A program made the position numbers and the translations under genes. From Cohnella herbarum (GTDB lineage: Bacteria; Bacillota; Bacilli; Paenibacillales; Paenibacillaceae), in the NCBI RefSeq assembly GCF_012849095.1, contig NZ_CP051680.1:3622501-3686500 (forward strand): 64,000 nucleotides of DNA, in the 5' to 3' direction. Position 1 is the first letter of the stretch, and every line of letters starts with the position of its first letter. Shown piece after piece: positions 9,332 to 17,977 of the stretch. The notes under the pieces are model-generated. The model saw only the letters and a program-made list of their open reading frames with translations. It ran no database searches and was not told where the DNA came from.

Positions 9332-10210
9332 CTATAGATCAACGATGACCGCCGATTTGTCATCCGACTTCTTATGCCTCGGATGTAACTTGCAATCCGG
9401 ATCAAGGTTCTCTTCCTCGACGAGCTGTTCAATATAACGTTCGATCCCCAGTTCGTCCAATCGATCCAGGAACCGTTCCCATTTCAGGGGATCGGAACAA
9501 TTCTCGATAAAATGGAACATTCCATCCGTTACCGCATACAATCTGCGAATACCGGATCTCGATATTGAGCCGTATTCCATCGCCCAAGCCAATTCGGGAT
9601 CGCCGTTCATCACCGAATATCCGTTCGGGCAGTTGGCTTGTCCGCGGTTGAGCATCGATTGCCGGCGCACCTTCTCTCCGACTTCCTCGAGAGATAAGAC
9701 GTTCTCCTCCATTAGCCGATGCTTCAGGTTTAATGTCGCCAAGTCGAATTCCGCCACGCGATTGTAGGTGAGAACCCTTACGCTGCCGTCCCGGTACCGG
9801 GCAAAGAGCATGCAATCCCCGCTTTGGACGAATTCGACGGTTCGGGAATGAACGCGGAATATCGCGAACACCGCGCTCCAGAGCTTCCACTTGCTTGCCA
9901 TCTCGACGCCTGCCGCATCCATTCGCTCCCGCAATACGGCGTTCGCCCGCAAGACGGTTTCTCTCAGATCGGGATCAAGCTTCTCCGCTTGAAAAGCTTC
10001 AGCCAGAATTCTCGACGCGATATAACCCGAGGTCATATTCGATTCGAGGACGGACTTGCCCATGGCGGACACCCCGTCGATAACGCCATACACGGCCGCG
10101 AGGTCATTGACGACGCAGGCGTCCTCATTTAACCCCGCTCCTCCCGGCCTTGTGCATGCGAATGCCGTAATACCGTCGTCTTTGCTTGATGTCCCTGTCA
10201 TCTCTGTCAT
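9332..10210 (-). CDS. PP2C-type protein phosphatase in a sugar-import operon
   Basis: The 292-residue chain shows the PP2C metal-site landmarks in order: GAGLNEDACVVN near 24-35, AVYGVIDGVS (the DG pair) near 39-48, a GDC motif (SGDCMLF), LYAVTDGMF, and a terminal DDKSAVIVDL matching the last Asp of the family. PP2C enzymes are Mn/Mg-dependent Ser/Thr phosphatases. No membrane segment or partner kinase gene is present nearby. It lies 15 bases upstream of the AraC regulator and 33 bases downstream of a permease gene, inside an ABC importer operon, which is unusual. It might dephosphorylate the transporter, its ATPase or the regulator, but that is inference. Confidence 0.85.
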   Translation of the reverse strand: MTEMTGTSSKDDGITAFACTRPGGAGLNEDACVVNDLAAVYGVIDGVSAMGKSVLESNMTSGYIASRILAEAFQAEKLDPDLRETVLRANAVLRERMDAAGVEMASKWKLWSAVFAIFRVHSRTVEFVQSGDCMLFARYRDGSVRVLTYNRVAEFDLATLNLKHRLMEENVLSLEEVGEKVRRQSMLNRGQANCPNGYSVMNGDPELAWAMEYGSISRSGIRRLYAVTDGMFHFIENCSDPLKWERFLDRLDELGIERYIEQLVEEENLDPDCKLHPRHKKSDDKSAVIVDL

Positions 10211-10243
10211 CGTAATCCTCGCTTTTCTTGTCGTGGCGATCGC

Positions 10244-11122
10244 TTACCCCTTCAACGAACCGATCATCATTCCCTTGACGAAATACTTCTGAATGAACGG
10301 ATAAACAACGAGAATCGGCAGAATGGTGGCGAAAATAATCGCGTATTTAATGTTCAGTCCCGTAATGTTGGCACCAAGCGCGTTCGCTTCGGCCGCCGCA
10401 GACTGCGTGCTGCTAAGTTCCCCTTGGATAACCATGTTACGCATAATGATCTGTACCGGATACTTGATCTTCTCATTCAAATAGATCATTGCCGGAAAGA
10501 AGCTGTTCCAGTGCCATACGGCATAGAATAACACCATCGTGGCCAGTACCGGAACGGATAGCGGCAAAATAATCCTTAAGAAAATTTGCAAGTCGTTGGC
10601 TCCGTCCACGTATCCGGATTCGTGCAGTTCGTTCGGCAACTGCTGGAAGAACGTCCTCATAATAATCATATACCATACGCTGATTGCCGGTGGGATTAAT
10701 ATCGCCCAAACGGTGTTCACCATGCCCAGACCGTTCACGATCATATAGCTGGGTATGATGCCTCCTTCGAAAAACATCGTAAAAATAATAATCGCCGTTA
10801 ACGCGGTTCGTCCGAAAAACTTGCTTCGGGACAACGGGTAAGCGCACAACGTCGTCATGCACACCGCGATCAACGTCCCTGCAATCGTATAGATGAACGT
10901 GTTCTTGTAGGACATAAGGAAATCCGGATTGTCCAAAATGACTTTATAAGTCGCAAAGGTGATGCCCTGCGGGAAGAAGCTCACTTCTCCTCTCCCTACG
11001 GCTTGGCCGTCGCTAATGGAGATGATCAGCATGTAATAAAGCGGATATAGGATCGATAAACATAAAGCGATCAATATCGCGTAATTCAGAACGTCGAATA
11101 ACCTGCTGCCTTCTTTTCTCAT
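10244..11122 (-). CDS. Carbohydrate ABC transporter permease (LplC/YtcP type)
   Basis: The 292-residue membrane protein has six predicted helices, the typical opening (LFDVLNYAILIALCLSILYPLYYMLIISIS), the EAA loop that contacts the ATPase (ESGYVDGANDLQIFLRIILPLS, from ~residue 180) and the family ending QKYFVKGMMIGSLKG. ATG at 11122 sits behind GGAGGG. It forms the channel together with the LplB-type permease 12 bases upstream. No ATPase gene is in the operon. Confidence 0.93.
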   Translation of the reverse strand: MRKEGSRLFDVLNYAILIALCLSILYPLYYMLIISISDGQAVGRGEVSFFPQGITFATYKVILDNPDFLMSYKNTFIYTIAGTLIAVCMTTLCAYPLSRSKFFGRTALTAIIIFTMFFEGGIIPSYMIVNGLGMVNTVWAILIPPAISVWYMIIMRTFFQQLPNELHESGYVDGANDLQIFLRIILPLSVPVLATMVLFYAVWHWNSFFPAMIYLNEKIKYPVQIIMRNMVIQGELSSTQSAAAEANALGANITGLNIKYAIIFATILPILVVYPFIQKYFVKGMMIGSLKG

Positions 11123-11134
11123 CTGAGTTCCCTC

Positions 11135-12028
11135 CTACCACAAGCTGGCGGCGCCGAGCCGCTTAGCGCCTTTGTTGGCGCCATAGATCAATACGAAAGC
11201 GATAATCGATTGAAACAGTCCCACCGCGGTTCCGTAGCTGAAGTCCGCTCCAAGCACGCCCCTGCGGTAGATGTAGGTGGAGATTACGTCCGCCGTCTCG
11301 TAAGTCGCGCCGGTATACAACAGCAATATTTTCTCGTAACCGATCGATAGAATATCCCCAAGCGTAAGCAGGAACAAGATGGAGATGACCGGAGCGATTC
11401 CGGGCAGCGTAATATGAAGCACCTGCTTCCACCGGTTGGCCCCGTCGAGCCGTGCCGATTCGTAGAGACTCGGATCCACTCCCGCTAAAGCCGCCAAATA
11501 GATAATCGATCCCCAGCCGATCTTCTGCCACACTTCCGTCGAGACGTAGATCGTCCTAAACCAATCGGAGAGCATGAGGAAAGGGATATGTTCACCGCCG
11601 AACGCTTGAACGACCTGATTGACGATGCCGTCGGAAGCAAGAAGATTGACGATCATTCCGCAGACGACCACGGTGGACAGGAAGTGGGGGAGATAGCTCA
11701 CGCTTTGAACGAACCGTTTGAACATGCCTTTTCGAATCTCGTTCAGCAGCAAAGCCAGAATAATCGGAGCCGGAAAATAAAACACGAGCATGTATACATT
11801 GATGACCACGGTATTGCGAACCAACTTCCAGAAGTAAGGATCAAAGATAAATTGCTTGAAATGGTGAAATCCGACCCATTCGCTGCGGAAAACTCCCTTC
11901 ATTACGTTGTAATCCTTAAACGCGATGAGCAACCCGAACATCGGTCCGTATTTGAAGACGATGAAATAAATGAACGGCAGCGCGAACATAAGAAATAAAT
12001 ACCTGTTGTCTTTGATTTGCTTAAGAAT
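11135..12028 (-). CDS. Carbohydrate ABC transporter permease (LplB type), probable ATT start
   Basis: The family-like protein begins LKQIKDNRYLFLMFALPFIY and carries the EAA loop ESARLDGANRWKQVLHITLPG. The reading frame extends upstream to a TTG at 12229, but that codon lies in the T-run of a terminator, and the extra 67 residues look nothing like a permease. A near-perfect ribosome site GGGAGGG (12036-12042) stands 7 bases before an ATT codon at 12028-12026. Initiating there gives a ~297-residue protein of normal family length. ATG at 12199 is in frame but has no ribosome site. I therefore place the start at ATT. It is the first gene of the leftward operon to 4166. Confidence 0.85.
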   Translation of the reverse strand: MLKQIKDNRYLFLMFALPFIYFIVFKYGPMFGLLIAFKDYNVMKGVFRSEWVGFHHFKQFIFDPYFWKLVRNTVVINVYMLVFYFPAPIILALLLNEIRKGMFKRFVQSVSYLPHFLSTVVVCGMIVNLLASDGIVNQVVQAFGGEHIPFLMLSDWFRTIYVSTEVWQKIGWGSIIYLAALAGVDPSLYESARLDGANRWKQVLHITLPGIAPVISILFLLTLGDILSIGYEKILLLYTGATYETADVISTYIYRRGVLGADFSYGTAVGLFQSIIAFVLIYGANKGAKRLGAASLW

Positions 12029-12042
12029 GATCGAACCCTCCC
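12026..12042 (-). promoter_or_regulatory. Strong ribosome binding site with non-canonical ATT start codon
   Basis: Minus strand: GGGAGGG, 7-base spacer TTCGATC, then ATT CTT AAG CAA. No ATG, GTG or TTG occurs in frame at usable spacing. The neighbouring ATC (12031) is 4 bases from the site and less likely. ATT initiation is known from infC and limits expression. Confidence 0.6.
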
Positions 12043-12219
12043 ACGCCAGTTGTTGAACGAATGCATGCGATACGGCTTCTTCCGCTCCGTTCGACCTTAT
12101 GATAAGCGGCGTTTCGATAGGAGGACAACGCGCATCTCTCCTCTTGATGCGCCAGATTCCCACCTTGCAAGGGTTATCGCGAGAAAACCCCGATTCCATT
12201 GCGATTCCGCGATTCGACC

Positions 12220-12267
12220 GAAAAAACAAACAACCTCCAAAGCCGTCTATGAACGGCCTTGGAGGTT
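12220..12267 (-). terminator. Rho-independent terminator after the second lipoprotein gene
   Basis: Minus strand: AACCTCCAAGGCCGT, short loop, ACGGCTTTGGAGGTT, then GTTTGTTTTTT. The stem is about 15 bp with one mismatch. It lies 40 bases after the stop of the gene at 12307 and separates that operon from the permease operon starting at 12028. Confidence 0.9.
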
Positions 12268-12306
12268 CCGATTAATCAACTACCACCCATTTCGAACCCT
12301 TTGCGC

Positions 12307-13644
12307 TTATTCCTTCAACCACTCGTCGATCTGAATCGCAAGCTGCTCAAGTCCCAACTCGATAGGAACGCGACCGCGCATAATAAGTTTCAGAGATTCG
12401 TTGAATTGTTTATCTATCTTCGCCCAATTCGTAACCGGAGGACGTAGGAACGAGGCATTCAGGCTTTCGACGTAGGGACGAATCGTCGGACTAAAGCTGA
12501 GCTCCGATCCGCTAGCCTCAATATTGGTCGGCAACAGTCCCATCTCGAACATGAACTGCTGAGCGGGAGCCCCTGCCATCCATTTCATGAACGTCCATGC
12601 CGCTTGCTTATGGCGGGAACTCGACATAAGCACCAGATTCTCCCCGCCGACGATCGCTCCCTTTTCCCCTGGGTTATGCGGAAACGGAGCAAGCACCGTA
12701 TTCGCCAGCAGTTCTTCGTTATCGTCGCCCGATACGTGGGATAGGATGGAATAGTACCAAGGACCTTCATCGATCATCAGAAGCCTGCCGTCCTGAACCG
12801 CTTCCCATCTCTCGAGTTTCCCCGAAAGGACGTCTTCGCTGATAATCCCTTCGTCCAGCAGCCGCTTGAGCGTACGAACGGCTTGGATGCTAGTCTCGCT
12901 ATCCAAGTACCCGACCGATCGGGTATAGTCGCCATTCGTTAGCTTACCGCCTAATCCCGAAAAATAAGGAAGGATATCCCAGGTGCTGATTCCATTAATC
13001 CCTAGTTGCCATCCGGTTCGTTCGCTAAGGGCGACAAGTTCGTCCATCGTGGACGGAGGATGGTCTAACCCGGCTTGCTCTAAGAGCTTCCGATTATAGA
13101 TCGCCGCTTTCGTATTCATGTTTAACGGCAGACCGTAGTAACGACCGTTATATTTGCCGGATTCTAACGCCGTCTTATGAAGCTTCATCGAAACCTTCCC
13201 GAATTCGGGTAATCTATCTATTGGATCAACTAGACCAAGCTTTGCGAATTCCGGCAGCCAGGGCATATCCAACCGAACGACGTCCGGACCGCTGCCCGAG
13301 GTCGTTTCCGCGATTAACGCGCTTTTAATATTCTCGTAGGTCCGTCTTACAGAATTAACGCTGATCCCGGGATTGGCTTGCTCGAAGGCGGGAATGACCT
13401 CCTGCTCGAACATCCTCGATTCCACGTCGCTATACGTATGCCAGACCGTTATTTCCTCGTTTGCGCTCGGCTGTAACACTTTCTCAACGCGGCTTCCTCC
13501 GATGATGCTCTCGCTCGAACCGCAACCGGATAATAGGGCTCCGATGGCAAGCCCTACAGAGATAACCGTAATCTTTGTTCGCCGTATCCAACCTATCCGA
13601 CCTCTCCATCCACTCCGCTCGGTCTCCTCCCGTTGCCCCGTCAT
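12307..13644 (-). CDS. Second solute-binding lipoprotein, translationally coupled to the response regulator
   Basis: ATG at 13644 overlaps the regulator's stop as ATGA and is preceded by AAGGAGGAG; the in-frame GTG at 13662 has no site. The ~445-residue protein has a long basic N-terminus, a hydrophobic segment and lipobox LLSGC. It aligns throughout with the lipoprotein at 19016 (WHTYSDVES / WHTYSDSEE; YYGLPLNMNTKAAIYN / FYGVPLNTNTKIAIYN; AGLDHPPSTMDEL / AGLDHAPATMDEL). It is therefore a paralogous MalE-type (family 1) sugar-binding protein. Position at the end of the kinase-regulator pair suggests an accessory sensor or an alternative receptor for the same permeases. Confidence 0.9.
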   Translation of the reverse strand: MTGQREETERSGWRGRIGWIRRTKITVISVGLAIGALLSGCGSSESIIGGSRVEKVLQPSANEEITVWHTYSDVESRMFEQEVIPAFEQANPGISVNSVRRTYENIKSALIAETTSGSGPDVVRLDMPWLPEFAKLGLVDPIDRLPEFGKVSMKLHKTALESGKYNGRYYGLPLNMNTKAAIYNRKLLEQAGLDHPPSTMDELVALSERTGWQLGINGISTWDILPYFSGLGGKLTNGDYTRSVGYLDSETSIQAVRTLKRLLDEGIISEDVLSGKLERWEAVQDGRLLMIDEGPWYYSILSHVSGDDNEELLANTVLAPFPHNPGEKGAIVGGENLVLMSSSRHKQAAWTFMKWMAGAPAQQFMFEMGLLPTNIEASGSELSFSPTIRPYVESLNASFLRPPVTNWAKIDKQFNESLKLIMRGRVPIELGLEQLAIQIDEWLKE

Positions 13645-15233
13645 GGACTCTCCTCCTTGCACAAGCCGTGTCCCGTCAGGCTTTCCCGGTAATCGACCGG
13701 CGACAGTCCCGTCATTTTCTTGAATAGCTTGCTGAAATATTTGACGTCGTTAAATCCGGCCTTCTCCGCCACTTCGTAGATTTTCAAGCTATGATCGCCA
13801 ATGATCTCCTTCGCTTTGCCGATCCGCAATCGAATAAGATAATCGATAAAGTTATGACCTGTATGGTGCTTAAACTGCAAACAAAAGTAGTTTTTACTCA
13901 TATGGACGTGATCGGCTAACCGCTGAAGCGAGATATCGCCGGTGTAATGCGCGGAAATATACGCAATCGCTTTATCGATCAACTGCTTATTTCCCTTGAA
14001 CGTATGGGAGCCTGCCGCGAACGATTTGCGGTACCCTCGAATTTGCGTCGTCAGCAGCCCCGTCAGCTCTTCCAACGTTTCCGCTCGTTTCAATTCTTCG
14101 AAGCCTTCGAGCAGAACGCTCATCTCCTGCTCGTTCATGAACAGGGCGGTGACGATCTCGAATGCCTCCTTGCGAACGTTATTCGGGTCCGTTCGCATCG
14201 CTCGCCACCTTTCCGTCCAATTTCGAACGATCGCATCAGCCGCATCGTAGTCCCGTGACTGAGAAGCTGACTTCAGCTCGCGAAACAGCGTTTGGGTTGG
14301 CTTATTCTCATGCGATTGCGGGTACTCCAGAGAGTCGGAACAGTCCGGCAAACCGTACGTCCCTTCCCCCTCGTAGAACCTTCGTTGGGCCGCAAGCCCG
14401 CTTGAACGATAGACGGAACGCAACATTTCGGGAGTCGAGCCGACCGCATACCCTACCGTAACTCGGATGTCTAAGCGGTCGACCCATTCGGAGCAGATCG
14501 CTTTAATGGTTTTTTCCGGCGGCAAGTCGCCGGGTGCCGGAATACCGATCACAAGCGTTCGATCTCCTGCCAGGAACGCAACCCCGACATCCGCCGTTTC
14601 ATAGACGACTTCCTGCAGTTCCTCCAGCAGCATGCCGACGTGCATTTCGCCGTACGACTCTTCCGTCTCCCTCAGTCCGCTAACCAATACGGTACACAGG
14701 GCATAGCCTTCCTTCATCCAAGACGGAGCTTCGTCGGGAGACAGGCGCATCTCCTCGTGAACGAGGGCGCGTTTGATGTCCGTTTCCAGCTTCCTTCGAT
14801 CGGACGTTAATCTAGTCGCTCGTATAAACCGCCGATCGTCGTCGTATTTCCGCTCTTCCTCGATGAGTCTTAAGCACTTTCTTACGAGTTCCAACAAACC
14901 TTCGGGCTCCAAAGTGGGCTTAAGCAAATAATCCACGACGCCAAGCTTCAGCCCTTGCCGCACGAATTCAAAATCGTTATAGCTGCTGACGAGAATCACT
15001 TTCGTCTTCGGATGCAGGGAGAGCGTCCGTTTCGTTAGCTCGAGTCCGTCCATGATCGGCATCTTGATGTCCGTGATCAGAATGTCGACCGGCTCGTCGC
15101 TAATCTTCTTCCACGCCTCTTCGCCATTCGCGAAATCGCCCGCTAAACCTATATTCTCCCGCTCCCAATCCACCGAAGCCCGAATTCCGAAACGAATGAC
15201 CGGCTCATCGTCCACGATCGCTACGCGATACAT
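13641..15233 (-). CDS. YesN-type response regulator with AraC output domain
   Basis: The N-terminal receiver (~1-125) has VAIVDDEP, phosphoacceptor Asp in DILITDIKMPIMDG, and Lys in DYLLKPTLEP. A middle region without clear motifs leads to a C-terminal AraC domain (SLQRLADHVHMSKNYFCLQFKHHTGHNFIDYLIRLRI, then YEVAEKAGFNDVKYFSKLFKKMTGLSPVDYRESL). ATG at 15233 follows GGGAGGGGG and is 2 bases after the kinase stop, so both are co-translated. It should act on the importer genes of this operon (17128-20326). Confidence 0.93.
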   Translation of the reverse strand: MYRVAIVDDEPVIRFGIRASVDWERENIGLAGDFANGEEAWKKISDEPVDILITDIKMPIMDGLELTKRTLSLHPKTKVILVSSYNDFEFVRQGLKLGVVDYLLKPTLEPEGLLELVRKCLRLIEEERKYDDDRRFIRATRLTSDRRKLETDIKRALVHEEMRLSPDEAPSWMKEGYALCTVLVSGLRETEESYGEMHVGMLLEELQEVVYETADVGVAFLAGDRTLVIGIPAPGDLPPEKTIKAICSEWVDRLDIRVTVGYAVGSTPEMLRSVYRSSGLAAQRRFYEGEGTYGLPDCSDSLEYPQSHENKPTQTLFRELKSASQSRDYDAADAIVRNWTERWRAMRTDPNNVRKEAFEIVTALFMNEQEMSVLLEGFEELKRAETLEELTGLLTTQIRGYRKSFAAGSHTFKGNKQLIDKAIAYISAHYTGDISLQRLADHVHMSKNYFCLQFKHHTGHNFIDYLIRLRIGKAKEIIGDHSLKIYEVAEKAGFNDVKYFSKLFKKMTGLSPVDYRESLTGHGLCKEESP

Positions 15234-15235
15234 AG

Positions 15236-17056
15236 CTATGCCCCCTCCCGAAAAGCGTTATCGTCCGCAGGTCTCATTAGCTTCATCAGCACGATCGTTC
15301 CGCTAGACTCGCCGTTCGAGATCCGCAGTTCCGAGCCGACGGGATAGTACAATCTAATCCATTCCCTTACGTGCAGCAGACCGATTCCGGTCATGCCCGT
15401 CGGCTTCGCGGATTCGGCATCGTCCAGCATTCCGATATGCTCCTGCGGAATACCTCTGCCGTTATCCTTGATCTCTATTTCAACGGCATCCTGCGAGCGA
15501 TAGGCTTTTATCCAAATATCCCCGCCTCCTCCGGTCGGTACGAGCCCGTGAAATACGGCGTTCTCCACGATGGGCTGGATTAGCATCCTTGGAATTCGGA
15601 AAGGCTCCGCCTCTATCGCGATATCCAGATGGAGCCGAAACGCCGTATCGTATCGAATCTCCAGGATACTCAAGTATTTGCTCACGATTTCCAATTCCTC
15701 CGTCATCGATACGAAATTGCCCTTCTTGCCCATATTCGCTTCCAGCAAGAGCACGAGCGCGGATAAAGCATCGTAAGCTTTCGTGGATTGATTGTAAAGA
15801 ACAAGCCATTTGATCGTGCTCAGCGTATTAAATAGAAAATGAGGGTGAATCCGGTGCATGACCGCCCTTAGCTCCGCCTCTCGCTTGCTCTCCTGAACGT
15901 TATGCACCTCTTGGACGAGTTCGTCGATGCGCTTGATCATCTTGTTGAACTGACGGCTCATATGTCCGATTTCGTCATGCGATCTTACTTCCGTACGTAC
16001 CGTGAAGTCGCCGCTCTCCGCGACTTTCATCTGGGAGGTCAACTGCTTGATCGGATTCGTTACGAGACGGGCCAGGAACAGACCGATGACGATGGCCACA
16101 AGCGCGAATCCCACGGCGGACGTCCAGATTAAACGGCGCATGCTCGTTAATTCATCCGTTATTTCCCTGATCGGCACGGAACCGACGACGCTCCACCCGT
16201 TGGATAGCGGCTGCTTGATATTGTAATAACTCACTCCGCCCGCTTGATGCTCGAATTCCGCATCGCGGCTCCGGGCCGCCCACTCCCGCAATCCGCTGTC
16301 GGACAAGGGCTGGCCGATGCGCTCTTCATGTCCGTCGATGACGATGATTCCTTCTCCGTCCACGACATAGAACCCGCCCGTCTCCCCAAGGCGTATTTGC
16401 CCGATGCGGTCCACGATTTTCTTCCCGTCGAGATTCACGAGCAAATACCCGATATCGGCGAGAGACTCGAAATCCTTAATGACTCGAGTAACCGGCAAGA
16501 TCAGGTCGTTGCGATCGCCAATTCCGCTATAGGGATCATAGTCAAGCCGCCCCCATACGGGTTGGCCGTCCTTCTGCCGGGCAAGCCGAACCCACTCCAG
16601 CTCTTGAACGGATTGGCTGTATATTTTCGAGAACTTAAACGATCCGCTGCCCCAGCTCGTTCCTTCCTCCCTGAGCACGTAGATCGTCTTCACGAACGAA
16701 TTGGAGCCTACGAAATTGTTCAGCAGATTAGACATCTCTTCTTTGTACTTCTGCTCTTCTTCCGGCTTCGGATCCGTATGGCGTACCGCCTCTTGCAGCT
16801 TAACGTCGCTATAGAGCACCGTCGAGGCATCCGTTCCCGCGACCATAATCGAAGACAAGGCATCCGCCGCCTGCCGAACAAGCTGTAGCGAGGTCACGCG
16901 AACGTTCTTCTTAACCAGCTTCGAGGAAGCCGAATAGAACAACACGCTAGTCAACGTCGGAATAAGAATGACGACCAGCAGGGCGAGAATCATCTTCGTC
17001 GCGAACCTCTTGCCCCACTGAAGCCGTTGTTTTCTCCGGTGCATCCATAAGCTCAT
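15236..17056 (-). CDS. YesM-type sensor histidine kinase
   Basis: Best start is ATG at 17056, 9 bases after GGAGG; an ATG at 17062 is too near the site, and the frame extends to 17131, where it would overlap the permease stop. The protein has a first membrane helix, an extracellular dCache-like sensor region, a second helix (~LIWTSAVGFALVAIVIGLFLAR), a HAMP domain (NPIKQLTSQMKVAESGDFTVRTE), the His_kinase motif HRIHPHFLFNTLSTIKWL and an ATPase with PIVENAVFHG and DNGRGI. It phosphorylates the YesN-type regulator encoded 2 bases downstream. Ligand presumably a sugar or a liganded binding protein. Confidence 0.93.
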   Translation of the reverse strand: MSLWMHRRKQRLQWGKRFATKMILALLVVILIPTLTSVLFYSASSKLVKKNVRVTSLQLVRQAADALSSIMVAGTDASTVLYSDVKLQEAVRHTDPKPEEEQKYKEEMSNLLNNFVGSNSFVKTIYVLREEGTSWGSGSFKFSKIYSQSVQELEWVRLARQKDGQPVWGRLDYDPYSGIGDRNDLILPVTRVIKDFESLADIGYLLVNLDGKKIVDRIGQIRLGETGGFYVVDGEGIIVIDGHEERIGQPLSDSGLREWAARSRDAEFEHQAGGVSYYNIKQPLSNGWSVVGSVPIREITDELTSMRRLIWTSAVGFALVAIVIGLFLARLVTNPIKQLTSQMKVAESGDFTVRTEVRSHDEIGHMSRQFNKMIKRIDELVQEVHNVQESKREAELRAVMHRIHPHFLFNTLSTIKWLVLYNQSTKAYDALSALVLLLEANMGKKGNFVSMTEELEIVSKYLSILEIRYDTAFRLHLDIAIEAEPFRIPRMLIQPIVENAVFHGLVPTGGGGDIWIKAYRSQDAVEIEIKDNGRGIPQEHIGMLDDAESAKPTGMTGIGLLHVREWIRLYYPVGSELRISNGESSGTIVLMKLMRPADDNAFREGA

Positions 17057-17127
17057 AACCATCGCCCTCCGTGTACCTATTGTACATCGCCCGGCGGATT
17101 CGTTGAAAGCCCTCTCAACAATCTTGA

Positions 17128-17961
17128 TCAACCTTTAACGGCTCCTTCATTGAAGCCCGATTGTACGAATTTTTTCTGAAAAGCGACGTAGATGAGAATA
17201 ACCGGCAACAAAGCGATGATGGAAGCGGCGAAAATCTGTCCGTAGTTCGTCGCGTATTTGTCGTTGAACATCAAGATCGCGATCGGGAGCGTGCGAAGCG
17301 CTTCGCTCTTAATGATCGTCAAGGCAAGGAAATATTCCTCCCAAGTCCCTTGGAAAATGAAGATCGCCAACGTCCCCATCGCCGGAAGCGATAACGGCAA
17401 GTAAATATTCCAATAGATGCGCCAGTTTCCTCCGCCGTCGATCAGCACCGACTCTTCCAACTCTCTAGGTATGCTCTCGAAAAAGCCACGCAGGAAGAAC
17501 ATATTGCCGACGACCCCCGCGGCGACGTAGATCAGCCACAATCCGGCATACGTGTTCACGAGCCCCAGATCTTTGATGATAATGAACTGAGGAATAATAT
17601 TAATGACGGAAGGAATCATCATCGTAAGCAGGAACAGCCGGAACACGGCCTCTTTGCCGGGAAAAGCGAACCGGGCGAAGCCGTATGCGGTCAACGAGCT
17701 CACGAGCAAAGCCCCGACCATCGCTACCGATGTGATCAGCAGGCTATTCGCGAAGTAACGGGCGAAGTGATTTTTTCCCCATACGACTTCGTAGTTAATC
17801 AAATTCGGAACGACTTGAAATACTTCTTCAGGCTTAGGAAGCGAGAATGTCGCCGTGAAGAAGCTGGTCAGAATCATATAGATAAAAGGAAATACGAACA
17901 GCAAGGCGCCGAAAATAATAATGGCGTATACTGCGAGCTTAGTAAACCACGGCGCTTTCAT
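17128..17961 (-). CDS. Carbohydrate ABC transporter permease (MalG type)
   Basis: The 277-residue protein opens with a membrane helix (YAIIIFGALLFVFPFIYMILTSFF), has six helices and the EAA loop ESVLIDGGGNWRIYWNIYLPLS, and ends QKKFVQSGFNEGAVKG as in MalG-like subunits. ATG at 17961 follows GAGGGGG. It pairs with the MalF-type subunit 16 bases upstream. In the EAA loop the usual Gly-Ala is Gly-Gly, a tolerated variation. Confidence 0.93.
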   Translation of the reverse strand: MKAPWFTKLAVYAIIIFGALLFVFPFIYMILTSFFTATFSLPKPEEVFQVVPNLINYEVVWGKNHFARYFANSLLITSVAMVGALLVSSLTAYGFARFAFPGKEAVFRLFLLTMMIPSVINIIPQFIIIKDLGLVNTYAGLWLIYVAAGVVGNMFFLRGFFESIPRELEESVLIDGGGNWRIYWNIYLPLSLPAMGTLAIFIFQGTWEEYFLALTIIKSEALRTLPIAILMFNDKYATNYGQIFAASIIALLPVILIYVAFQKKFVQSGFNEGAVKG

Positions 17962-17977
17962 ACCCCAATCCCCCTCT

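Noticed and set aside
12029..12229. N-terminal extension of the LplB-type permease from TTG at 12229
   Set aside because: The codon lies within the terminator T-run, the 67 residues are not permease-like, and a strong ribosome site sits just before codon 68.
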